Shown here piece by piece: positions 55,218 to 63,674 of a stretch of 64,000 bases of DNA. Both the position numbers and the translations under genes were made by a program. The DNA lies in contig NZ_JAFFHZ010000001.1 of NCBI RefSeq assembly GCF_017052585.1, forward strand, positions 124,001 through 188,000, in the 5' to 3' direction. Every line of letters begins with the position of its first letter. The first letter of the stretch is position 1. A model generated the notes under the pieces. The model was not told the DNA's origin. It worked only from the letters and a program-made list of their open reading frames with translations, and searched no databases. The stretch comes from Paenibacillus apiarius. Lineage in GTDB: Bacteria > Bacillota > Bacilli > Paenibacillales > Paenibacillaceae.

Positions 55218-56852
55218 ATGCTTGATGCAATCATTCGGAATACGCGCGTTGCCGACGGAACCGGCAACCCTTGGTTCTGGGGCGAAATCGGGGTTAAGGA
55301 CGGACAGATTACCCACGTCGCCGCCCCCGGCTCCATTGATGTCGAGGCACGGGAGACGATTGATGCGCAAGGCCACATCGTCGCTCCGGGATTCATTGAC
55401 GGTCACTGTCACTCCGACCTGATGATAATGGATTATCCCGACAGCAACATTAAAATGCAGCAAGGCGTAACGACCGAGATTGTCGGCAATTGCGGCTTGG
55501 CGCCTGCGCCGTTCGTGCCCGAACGCGGCGACTTGCTGCGGGAATACATCACGCCGGTCATCGGAACGACGAATAAGCCGTGGACGTGGCACAGCATCGG
55601 GGAATATATGGATGCCGTGCAGAACTGCTCCCCCGCCGAGCACCTTGCCACCTATGTAGCGCACGGCGCGCTTCGAATCGCCGTCATGGGCTTCGATCAC
55701 CGCCCGCCTTCGCCTGCGGAGTTGAATGAAATGAAGGCGATTTTGCGCGAAGGAATGGAAGCTGGCGCTATCGGACTCTCCATCGGCTTGCTATATGCGC
55801 CAGGCAGTTACGCCGACAAGACCGAAATTGCGGAATTGTGCCGCGTCGTCGCCGAATACGGCGGGCTGCTGTCTACGCATATTCGCGGCGAAGGACGCCA
55901 CCTGCTCGCTTCCATTGATGAAGTGATCTGGATTGCGGAGCAGTCCGGAGTGACTCTGCACATCAGCCATCTCAAAGCTGCAGGCAAGCGCAGCTGGGGC
56001 CAAGTGCTGGATGCGCTGGAGCGCATTGAAGCGGCGCGTGCGCGCGGAATGGACGTCACATGCGACGTATATCCGTACCATGCCGGCTCCACCACGCTCA
56101 CGACGGTGCTGCCGCCTTGGATTCTGGAAGGCGGCTTGCCTGCCACGCTGGAAGCGCTGCAGCGACCGAATATCCGGCAGCGCCTGCATGAGGAGCTGGC
56201 AGAGGAGCAGGATACGTGGGACAATCTTGTCGCTTCCACCGGCTGGCACAGCGTTGTCATCTCTGCGCTGCAGACGGAGCGCAACAAAGAGCTGGAAGGA
56301 CTGTCCATTGCGGACGTTGCCGCGAAACGCGGCATTCACCCCGTCGATGCCATGATTGAATTGCTGTTGGAAGAGCAGGGCAAGGTCACCATTGTCTATT
56401 ACCATATGGCGGAGTCCGACGTCGAGCAGGTCATCGCTTATTCGCGCTCGCTCATCGCTTCTGACAGTCTGCACTGCGAGACCGGCAAGCCTCATCCGCG
56501 GCTCTATGGAACGTTCCCGCGCATCCTTGGCACGTATGTGCGCGAGCGCAAGCTGCTTACCCTGGAGGATGCGGTGCGCAAAATGAGCGCTTTTCCGGCA
56601 GCACGCTTCCGTCTGGGACGCCGCGGCCTGCTTGTTCCGGGATATGCCGCGGATCTCGTCGTCTTCAATCCGGATACGGTACAGGATACGGCCACCTTTG
56701 AAGAGCCGCGCCAGTTCCCTAACGGAATCTCGCATGTGTTCGTTAACGGTCGCCTTGCGCTGCGGCACGGTCAATTTCAGTCCGTGCATGCCGGCTCCAT
56801 GCTGAAAGCCGAACGACGCCTTCAGCTTCATCATACTTGCGGCTGCTGCTGA
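55218..56852 (+). CDS. N-acyl-D-amino-acid deacylase (D-aminoacylase family)
   Basis: 544 residues, amidohydrolase superfamily. Metal ligands are His63 and His65 (FIDGHCHSDLM) and Cys92 (VGNCGLAPAP), the unusual cysteine bridge typical of D-aminoacylases. STHIRGEG, ISHLKAAGKRSWG, CDVYPYHAGSTTLTTVLPPW and SLIASDSLHCETGKPHPRLYGTFPR follow in order. It releases D-amino acids from N-acyl or peptide-like precursors. The start at 55218 has GGAGGAAGG. A much longer upstream in-frame reading overlaps the previous gene and is not used. Confidence 0.93.
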   Translation: MLDAIIRNTRVADGTGNPWFWGEIGVKDGQITHVAAPGSIDVEARETIDAQGHIVAPGFIDGHCHSDLMIMDYPDSNIKMQQGVTTEIVGNCGLAPAPFVPERGDLLREYITPVIGTTNKPWTWHSIGEYMDAVQNCSPAEHLATYVAHGALRIAVMGFDHRPPSPAELNEMKAILREGMEAGAIGLSIGLLYAPGSYADKTEIAELCRVVAEYGGLLSTHIRGEGRHLLASIDEVIWIAEQSGVTLHISHLKAAGKRSWGQVLDALERIEAARARGMDVTCDVYPYHAGSTTLTTVLPPWILEGGLPATLEALQRPNIRQRLHEELAEEQDTWDNLVASTGWHSVVISALQTERNKELEGLSIADVAAKRGIHPVDAMIELLLEEQGKVTIVYYHMAESDVEQVIAYSRSLIASDSLHCETGKPHPRLYGTFPRILGTYVRERKLLTLEDAVRKMSAFPAARFRLGRRGLLVPGYAADLVVFNPDTVQDTATFEEPRQFPNGISHVFVNGRLALRHGQFQSVHAGSMLKAERRLQLHHTCGCC

Positions 56853-56966
56853 CCGCTGCCGCACATCTGAGAGTGAATGCAAGATTCGATGTCGAATAAC
56901 TTCTTGGGTTGCTTCGTGATCACAAGAGGAATGATGGAACAAAACCAATAAAAAGGAGCAAATGTT

Positions 56967-57452
56967 ATGGGTCAAATTGAACAACGTCTGCAACAATTGG
57001 GAATCGAGCTGCCGGCTGTAGGAGAACCGAAATTTTCTTATATTCCTTGCAATCGCACTGGCAACTTATTGTACACGTCCGGCATGGATTGCCGAATTGA
57101 CGGCGTGCTCATGTACGAGGGCAAGGTCGGCGCGGATCTGACGATTGAAGAGGGCCAGCGCGCCGCGCGCCAAGTCATCATTAACGCACTCGCCGTCATC
57201 AAGCATGAGCTTGGCACCTTGGATAAAGTGGCCAAGGTCGTGAAGATGCTTGCGTTCGTCAACAGCGCGCCGGGATTTGCCGATCAGCCTTACGTCATTA
57301 ACGGCGCTTCGGATCTGCTTATCGAAGTGTTCGGGGATGCGGGAAGACATGCGCGTTCAGCGATCGGCACAAGCGACTTGCCGTTCCATACGCCAGTCGA
57401 AATCGAAATCATCGTGGAAGTAAAGGAAGAAGCGCAAGTTCATACAAGTTAA
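56967..57452 (+). CDS. RidA (YjgF) family protein
   Basis: 161 residues, longer than canonical RidA (about 130), of the YjgF-like endoribonuclease-type subgroup. LLYTSGMDCRIDG, ADLTIEEGQRAARQVIINALAVIK and GRHARSAIGTSDLPFHTPVEIEIIVEV include the conserved Arg of the active site. It likely hydrolyses enamine/imine intermediates released by the PLP enzyme two genes upstream. A ribosome site AAGGAG precedes the ATG; the terminator follows at once. Confidence 0.9.
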   Translation: MGQIEQRLQQLGIELPAVGEPKFSYIPCNRTGNLLYTSGMDCRIDGVLMYEGKVGADLTIEEGQRAARQVIINALAVIKHELGTLDKVAKVVKMLAFVNSAPGFADQPYVINGASDLLIEVFGDAGRHARSAIGTSDLPFHTPVEIEIIVEVKEEAQVHTS

Positions 57453-57463
57453 CCAAACACAGC

Positions 57464-57515
57464 GCCGCAGGCTGTACCAGAGGATGATGGCCCCTGGTAC
57501 AGCCTGCGGCTTTTT
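57464..57515 (+). terminator. Terminator of the D-amino-acid operon
   Basis: Perfect 17-bp stem GCCGCAGGCTGTACCAG / CTGGTACAGCCTGCGGC with a 13-nt loop, followed by TTTTT, 11 bp past the RidA-like stop. Confidence 0.95.
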
Positions 57516-57550
57516 ACAACCTATATTTCATGCAACATCGGTTACTTCAG

Positions 57551-59170
57551 TTACTTCAGTTTTTCCACGTTTTCTTGCCACTTCTCTGTTTTATAAGCCA
57601 ATAACTTCGCATACCCAACTTGCTGCGCCTTCGCCTCGGCCTCATCGAGCAGCCGCAGCACGTCACCGTCATTTTTGGCATTGAGGAGGAGCTTCGCCCT
57701 CGTCGCGGAATAAATATCCGCTATGCTCTGCGCGGCAATGCCTTCCTCCGTGTCTCCCGGCGGGTCCAAATTGACAAATTCCGTTCCATTGTATTGGGTC
57801 TTCCACGTTATTTCCGTTTGCCAGCGCGTTTCCCAATTCCGCTTTTCCTCCGGCAGCGTCTGTTCGAACTTGCTCTTGGAAGTATCGACGTACACCGTAT
57901 TTCCGTTCCATTGGAAGTTGATGGTGGAGTCCATCAGCTTGTTGCGATTCTCAATGTCCGTCGTGAACTTCGCTGTAAATATCGGCGCGCCGTCCGCATC
58001 CGTCCCCTCCCAATACAGCCCCTCGGGCCCCCAGAAAATAATCCGCTGCCCTTCCGGTCCGGTCAGCCAATCCAGAAATGCGAATATCGCTTCGGGATTG
58101 TCCGCCGCTTTCGTAATCACGCTCACATTCCAGCCCAGCTGTTTGTAATCGCCCGGATATATTTTATTTTTATCCAAGCCTTCTTTGCGCAGCGGCCAAA
58201 TCATCATATAGCCGTCATTCGGGTCCTCCGCTCTCAGCATATTGTCCCCTCTGGAGGCGAATTCGGTCGGACTGGAGCCGGCCAGCACCGCAACCCTGCC
58301 CGTAACGATTTTCTCAGCCAACTGATCCCTCGTTTGCGACATCGTATCCTGGGACATTAATCTTTCGCGGAACAGCCGGCTGGCAAAGAGCATCGACTCG
58401 CGGAAGACGGGATCCGTAAATATCGATGTCAGTTCTCCGCCCGCAGGCACCGCCTGCATGACGTTGAAGAGGGAAGGTCGGTTCTCCGCAAAGGCGGATG
58501 TCAGTATTTCCACTCCCTCGGCGCCTGCCCCCACCTCGAGCGGGATGACGTCCGGATAGTTCTGCTTCACCCTTTTTAAATAGTCGTATAAATCAGCGGT
58601 CGTTTCCAGCTTGGGAGAGCCGAGCTCTGTATATATTTTTTTGTTCACGACATAACCGGCATTCCCGTTAGGCTGCGTCGTGTACCAGTTCGGAAACTGA
58701 TAGATTTTCCCGTCAGGGGAGCGCAGCATGTTGAGCGTCGATTCGCCCGCCCACTTTTTTAAATTCGGATATTTATCCAAATACTCGTCAAATGGCACCA
58801 GCAAGTCAGCGGCGCGCAAGCGCTCGACATCTGCCCCGCGATCCAGCCATATAACATCTGGCAATTCGTCGGAAGCAATCATCGTGTTTAGCTTCTGCTT
58901 GGCGTTCCCTCCGGAACTAATGGCGGTAACCTCCACTTTTTTGTTCGCTTTAATCCATTTCGTGGCTAAATCCTTCCCCCAAGGCGGCATTGTATACCAA
59001 TCGTAGTTGCCATAGAAAGAAAAGGCTATCGTCTTCTCGCCAAACGATGCCGCTGTGTCTGGCTCTCCCTCCTGCTTGTTCCCGGCTGCCGATGGGCTGC
59101 ATGCCGCCAGCAGCGGCATGAGCATTACCATGGCAAGGCTCAGCGCCAGCCATGTTCTCCCCTGCTTCAT
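57551..59170 (-). CDS. Orphan extracellular solute-binding lipoprotein (LplA-like)
   Basis: 539 residues. The lipoprotein signal WLALSLAMVMLMPLLAACSP ends in the lipobox Cys near residue 25. The family 1 binding-protein fold is of the large LplA type: DELPDVIWLDRGADVERL, YQFPNWYTTQPNGNAGYVVNKK and GYMMIWPLRKEGLDKNKIYPGDYKQLGWNVSVITKAADNPEAIFAFLDWLTGPEGQ. The start at 59170 follows GAGGGG. No permease or ATPase gene is adjacent. The only co-directional neighbour is the AraC gene upstream, so it may serve a remote transporter. Confidence 0.9.
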   Translation of the reverse strand: MKQGRTWLALSLAMVMLMPLLAACSPSAAGNKQEGEPDTAASFGEKTIAFSFYGNYDWYTMPPWGKDLATKWIKANKKVEVTAISSGGNAKQKLNTMIASDELPDVIWLDRGADVERLRAADLLVPFDEYLDKYPNLKKWAGESTLNMLRSPDGKIYQFPNWYTTQPNGNAGYVVNKKIYTELGSPKLETTADLYDYLKRVKQNYPDVIPLEVGAGAEGVEILTSAFAENRPSLFNVMQAVPAGGELTSIFTDPVFRESMLFASRLFRERLMSQDTMSQTRDQLAEKIVTGRVAVLAGSSPTEFASRGDNMLRAEDPNDGYMMIWPLRKEGLDKNKIYPGDYKQLGWNVSVITKAADNPEAIFAFLDWLTGPEGQRIIFWGPEGLYWEGTDADGAPIFTAKFTTDIENRNKLMDSTINFQWNGNTVYVDTSKSKFEQTLPEEKRNWETRWQTEITWKTQYNGTEFVNLDPPGDTEEGIAAQSIADIYSATRAKLLLNAKNDGDVLRLLDEAEAKAQQVGYAKLLAYKTEKWQENVEKLK

Positions 59171-59267
59171 TTTCTCTGTCCCCTCTCCATCCATCAGATT
59201 TCTTAGTTGATTGTATATGGCGGCCAGTCCCGATTCTTCCTGTATTTCTCTGCCCAAGTATACAATG

Positions 59268-60230
59268 TTATCTTTTTGCAAATACCCCTGATCTCACCTC
59301 GCTCGGCGCATAGCCTGTACTGCTTTTGAAGAGCCGGTAAAAGTTCGACAGATTGCGAAAGCCGCATTCCAGCGCAATCTCAATAATTTGCATGTTTGAA
59401 GATTCGAGCAATCTCACGGCATGCTTAATGCGGATGGATATTAAGTACTCTACCGGCGAGACGCCGACTGTCTGCTTGAACACGGCACTGAACCGGGACG
59501 GGCTCAAATAGGCGAGTCTGGCAAGCTCCTTCAATGTCCACGGCCGGATGAATTCCCGCTCCATCACTTGAATGACGGAACAAATCTTCACGTCATGAAC
59601 AGATTCGGCATGGCTAGCCGCGGCGTCTGGAAGCGGAGCTTCGCTGCGCAAATAACGATTCACGTATGCCAAGAACCGGATCAAATGCGAACGCACGATG
59701 GATACATGCAGCCGCCGGCACCGGTTGTATTCCTCCTGCATGTCGCTGAGGATGGATTGCAGCAGCTTGCTATGGTCCCGATTAAGCAAATGTGTGAAAT
59801 GGACGCCCAGCTCTGTAAAAGGCGCAAGCAAATCTTGGTCATAACGCAAATCATGCATAAACCAAGAAGCGTCGAAAGACGTTACCTGCATGACAAGGTT
59901 TTCCTTTTCATAGGCCCGGTGCAAATCGTTGGAGTTAATCAGCAAAATATCCCCTTCTTGAAAATCAATCCGCCGCCCGTTAATGAGGTAATGACCCGAC
60001 CCGGACTTAATCCAATTAATCTCCAGCACATCATGACGATGAAGCCGCTGATATTCCGGCGCTACGCCGATCGTATCGATAATGTGAATCGGGAATTGCC
60101 TCGAGAACGTCGAAGCCACTTCCTCGCAAGGAATAACCGCTTCCCGGCATGACATCGGCTCAGCACTTTCCTCCTGTATCACGCTTTTGTCTCCAGTTTG
60201 TTCGATGGTCGCGCTCACTTTCGTACTCAC
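59268..60230 (-). CDS. AraC family regulator with cupin sensor
   Basis: 320 residues. The N-terminal cupin-like sensor (about 50-170) has LHRHDVLEINWIKSGSGHYLINGRR and FQEGDILLINSNDLHRAY. The C-terminal AraC domain (about 215-315) has RPWTLKELARLAYLSPSRFSAVFKQTVG and IIEIALECGFRNLSNFYRLFKSSTGYAPSEVR. It lies 97 bp upstream of the orphan solute-binding gene, its likely target. A carbohydrate effector is typical for this class. Confidence 0.93.
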   Translation of the reverse strand: MSTKVSATIEQTGDKSVIQEESAEPMSCREAVIPCEEVASTFSRQFPIHIIDTIGVAPEYQRLHRHDVLEINWIKSGSGHYLINGRRIDFQEGDILLINSNDLHRAYEKENLVMQVTSFDASWFMHDLRYDQDLLAPFTELGVHFTHLLNRDHSKLLQSILSDMQEEYNRCRRLHVSIVRSHLIRFLAYVNRYLRSEAPLPDAAASHAESVHDVKICSVIQVMEREFIRPWTLKELARLAYLSPSRFSAVFKQTVGVSPVEYLISIRIKHAVRLLESSNMQIIEIALECGFRNLSNFYRLFKSSTGYAPSEVRSGVFAKR

Positions 60231-60529
60231 CAGCCTTATTGATATTTATAAATATTAAAATACCATTATAACATTTATAAATGCAATTATGTTTTTACAA
60301 ACGCAAAAAAACGCGTTGCCAGCATGAACGAAATGCGCTTCAATAAAAATGGATATTGTTACCGTTGATCTTATGGTTATGTCACGATATGGTATACTAG
60401 GTTTGCTCATTTACTTTATCGCGGGTAAGCGTGTAAGCCAAAACGCGATTGTGCAATCAAGTAGAGTCATAAACTCATATCTAGCCAACTATGACTTTAA
60501 TATGTATTAAGAATCAAGGAGATGACCCC
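60231..60529. other. Divergent promoter region AraC-NhaC
   Basis: About 300 bp, AT-rich. It holds TTGTTACCGTTGAT (60357-60370), which resembles the LacI-type operator at 37893. No ORF. Confidence 0.5.
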
Positions 60530-61936
60530 ATGCAAGCCCAACAGCAACACAATGAGACTCGTCCGCTCAGCTTCATGCAAAGCGTGACGATTTTCACCGG
60601 CATTATTGCCCTGCTCTTATTGACCATTCTCGGCTGGCAGGCAGAACCTCATGTTCCGCTCATCGCAGCCGCCGTCCTGACCGGGTGTCTGCTGCTCGCC
60701 TTCGGCAAGCCGTGGCAATCGGTTGAACAAGCGCTCATACGCGGCCTTCAGGCCTCCGTCATGCCGGCGATGCTGCTGGCTCTCATCGGCATTCTGATCG
60801 CCGTCTGGATGATGAGCGGCACGGTTCCGACCCTGCTTGTGTATGGAACCACTTGGTTCCAGCCGCAGTGGTTCACTATAAGCGCGATGCTGCTTACCGT
60901 CGTCGTATCGATGTTCGTCGGCAGCTCGCTTACGACGGTTGGCACATTCGGGGTCGCTCTAGTCGGCATGGCGGGCTCAATGGGAGTCCATCCGGCCATT
61001 GTGGCGGGCGCCGTCGTATCCGGAGCATGCTTCGGAGACAAGATGTCTCCGCTCTCCGACACGACCAACTTCGCTTCTGCCGTCGCTCGCGTGCAAATGC
61101 CCGATCATATCCGCAATATGACGAAAACGACCATACCGGCATTTATATTGACTTGCGCCGCATTTTTGTTATTTGGGTCATCGGCGCAGACGGACTTGTC
61201 GCAACTCGCAGCGATGCAGCGCGATATTAGCCAGTCGTTTCACATTCATCCACTGACCCTGCTCCCCCTGGCCGTCGTGCTTGCAGCAGCCTTTAAGCGG
61301 CTGCCCATCATCATTACGATGCTGCTTGGCATCGGCACCGGCCTGCTCATGACCGTGTTCATCCAAGGCGAATTCGATATCCCGAAGTGGATTGTCACGA
61401 TGCACCATGGATTTCAAGGCTCCTTCCAATTGGACGAAGTTGCCCGCATCGTGAATCGCGGCGGTCTTCAATCCATGACCGGGGCCATTTCGCTTATTGC
61501 CATTGCGTTCGCCTTAGGCGGATTGCTGCAGCATACCGGCGTCATTCAGACCATGTTCAACCGACTCATCGTTCCGGTGAAGAGTAAAGAAGCGCTCGTC
61601 GTGACGAGCGGGCTCAGCTCCATTGGCGTCAACGTCATTACAGGTGAACAATATATGTCTATTTTGCTGCCGGGCCAGCTGTTCGAAGAAGAATACGAGA
61701 AACGCGGCATCCCGCGCCTCACCCTCTCGAGGACCTTGGAGGATTGCGGGACCTTGGTCAATCCGCTCATTCCGTGGGGCGTCAGCGGAGCGATGATGAC
61801 GAGCGCATTGGGATTAACCGTGTTCGATTATGCCCCGTACGCCTTTTTCCTGTGGCTCTCGCCGCTGGTGACGTTTGCTTTTGCGCTTATTCCGGGCGTG
61901 AAGAGAGCAACCTTGGGGGAGACTCGGAACAGATAG
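60530..61936 (+). CDS. NhaC family Na+/H+ antiporter-type transporter
   Basis: 468 residues with about twelve membrane helices. The family signatures SGACFGDKMSPLSDTTNFAS and VNPLIPWGVSGAMM are present. NhaC members exchange protons or sodium for cations or organic substrates (malate/lactate, amino acids). The start at 60530 has AAGGAG. It follows the D-amino-acid cluster by 3 kb with an intervening AraC/binding-protein pair. About half the residues match the second NhaC-like protein downstream by eye. The substrate is unresolved. Confidence 0.9.
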   Translation: MQAQQQHNETRPLSFMQSVTIFTGIIALLLLTILGWQAEPHVPLIAAAVLTGCLLLAFGKPWQSVEQALIRGLQASVMPAMLLALIGILIAVWMMSGTVPTLLVYGTTWFQPQWFTISAMLLTVVVSMFVGSSLTTVGTFGVALVGMAGSMGVHPAIVAGAVVSGACFGDKMSPLSDTTNFASAVARVQMPDHIRNMTKTTIPAFILTCAAFLLFGSSAQTDLSQLAAMQRDISQSFHIHPLTLLPLAVVLAAAFKRLPIIITMLLGIGTGLLMTVFIQGEFDIPKWIVTMHHGFQGSFQLDEVARIVNRGGLQSMTGAISLIAIAFALGGLLQHTGVIQTMFNRLIVPVKSKEALVVTSGLSSIGVNVITGEQYMSILLPGQLFEEEYEKRGIPRLTLSRTLEDCGTLVNPLIPWGVSGAMMTSALGLTVFDYAPYAFFLWLSPLVTFAFALIPGVKRATLGETRNR

Positions 61937-62019
61937 ATACTATTGACTTCCTGAGAGATATCACTATAATGTATTTTATTACACAAAAGCATAATTGCAT
62001 AAAAGCGTTGAACTAATAA

Positions 62020-62216
62020 AGTAGCTGGCTGTTACGGAAATGCAGAGACTTAGTGGATGGTGCGAACTAGGCCGGGCATTCAGTGAATTACAATTAGGGA
62101 GCTGACTATTCCAGTCCGGCAATGCCGTTAATCAATCGAGTGAACAAAAGCAATTTTGTTAATCAGGGTGGTACCACGGAACTTCCGTCCCTATTTGGGG
62201 ATGGAAGTTTTTTTGT
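62020..62216 (+). ncRNA. T-box riboswitch leader, probable tyrosine specifier
   Basis: The T-box sequence AGGGTGGTACCACGG lies at 62165-62179. CCGTCCCT (62185-62192) can pair with it in the antiterminator, or with GGGGATGG in the terminator (62180-62208), which ends in TTTTTTT. The stem I region shows GCAGAGACTT and GGATGGTGCGAACTA, typical of apical loops. In the specifier region AGTGAATTACAATTAGG, the triplet TAC (62089-62091) is preceded by GAAT and followed by a purine, pointing to tRNA-Tyr. It controls the NhaC-family gene at 62258. The 5' boundary is approximate. Confidence 0.9.
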
Positions 62217-62257
62217 TTTTTATATAAACGACTACGATGACAGGGAGTGAAATCTGC

Positions 62258-63673
62258 ATGAGAAGACAAGTATCCATCGGTTTGGCGATACTGCCTATTC
62301 TGGCTTTGATATCTGCAGGAGCCGCCTCTATTTTTATTTGGAAGGCAGGGATGTTCATCCCTTTAGTTATAGGGATTATTGTGACCGTCCTCGTCGGAGT
62401 GGCAAGCGGCTATCGATGGGATGAACTGCAGCAAATGATGGTGAATGGCGTTGCGAAAGCATTGCCTGCGATATTTATACTGCTTGTGATTGGGATGATC
62501 GTTGGCACATGGATTTCGAGCGGCGTCATCCCCGCAATGATCTACTATGGTTTATCATTTATTCACCCTTCGTTTTTTGTTCCCGCTGTTGCGATCGTTA
62601 CAGGTATCGTCGCAGTAACTCTAGGCAGTTCCTTCACCTCGATCGCAACGATTGGATTGGCGTTTATGGTCATTGGCGAAGGAATGGGATTTTCACCGGG
62701 ACTTATCGCTGGGGCAGTGATGTCGGGAGCTTTTTTCGGGGACAAGCTGTCTCCTCTATCGGATACGACGAATATTGCGCCGGCGATGGCGGAAACGGAT
62801 TTATTCAGCCATGTGCGCCATATGCTATGGGACACCATTCCGGCATTTATCATAACAGTGGTGTTATACAGTATATTCAGCAATGGCTCTAACCAGCATT
62901 TCGTGGAGACAGACACTATTAATGTGATACTGTCAGGTATTCAACAGACGTTTACCATCCATCCCCTGCTGCTGCTATTGCCCGTACTGACCATATTTCT
63001 TATGATTAGACGTTTGCCTGCTTTGCCGACGTTGCTGTTCGTTGGTTTGCTGGGCGGAATATTATCGATTCTCATACAAGGTGAATCTGTCACTTCAATG
63101 GTCAATACTATGACGAATGGATTCCATGCCGAATCAGGTGTCAAAGAAGTGGATTCCTTGTTAAATCGTGGCGGAATCGTATCCATGCTCAATACGATTG
63201 GCTTATTGACAATTGCCACAGCTTTGGGAGGGTTGTTGGAAGGCGCGAATATATTTCAAGCCTTAATACGGCCTATCGTCGATAAAATAAAGACACCCAG
63301 CTCGCTCATTGCGACAACGATCGTTTCCACATTGATCGTAGCTTTCGCAAGCGGCGCCCAATTTTTAGCCATTATCCTGCCAACAAGAACATTTGTTCAA
63401 ACCTATAAAGATTTAAATATCGATACCAAAAATTTATCCAGATGTGTCGAGGCCGCAGGAACGGTTGGCATCACGCTTGTTCCTTGGGGTGTACCCGCTG
63501 TCTTTGCAGCGAATATGCTCGGTGTGAGTCCAGAGCAATTTATTCCATATCTTTTCTTTGCCTTCCTCGTTCCGCTCATCAATATCATTTACGGCATGAC
63601 GGGATGGACCATCGTGAAAAAAGAATACCCGAATCATGGAGAACAAGTGACAACTTCAATGGGAGGGAAATGA
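62258..63673 (+). CDS. NhaC family transporter under T-box control, probable tyrosine transporter
   Basis: 471 residues with about twelve membrane helices. SGAFFGDKLSPLSDTTNIAPA and TLVPWGVPAVFAANML are the NhaC signatures. Amino-acid-responsive T-box control implies an amino-acid-related role. NhaC-type YheL proteins with tyrosine T-boxes are known in Bacilli and were proposed as tyrosine transporters. The start at 62258 (MRRQVSIG) has GGGAG about 10 nt upstream, just 42 nt beyond the terminator T tract. One base pair separates its stop from the PqqB-like gene start, so both share the leader. Confidence 0.92.
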   Translation: MRRQVSIGLAILPILALISAGAASIFIWKAGMFIPLVIGIIVTVLVGVASGYRWDELQQMMVNGVAKALPAIFILLVIGMIVGTWISSGVIPAMIYYGLSFIHPSFFVPAVAIVTGIVAVTLGSSFTSIATIGLAFMVIGEGMGFSPGLIAGAVMSGAFFGDKLSPLSDTTNIAPAMAETDLFSHVRHMLWDTIPAFIITVVLYSIFSNGSNQHFVETDTINVILSGIQQTFTIHPLLLLLPVLTIFLMIRRLPALPTLLFVGLLGGILSILIQGESVTSMVNTMTNGFHAESGVKEVDSLLNRGGIVSMLNTIGLLTIATALGGLLEGANIFQALIRPIVDKIKTPSSLIATTIVSTLIVAFASGAQFLAIILPTRTFVQTYKDLNIDTKNLSRCVEAAGTVGITLVPWGVPAVFAANMLGVSPEQFIPYLFFAFLVPLINIIYGMTGWTIVKKEYPNHGEQVTTSMGGK

Positions 63674-63674
63674 A

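Noticed and set aside
55791..56996. 401-codon minus-strand ORF opposite the D-aminoacylase gene
   Set aside because: Antisense shadow; the plus-strand frame has all metal-ligand motifs.
60400..60500. Second T-box or other riboswitch ahead of the first NhaC-family gene
   Set aside because: No AGGGTGG T-box sequence or terminator/antiterminator pair was found there.
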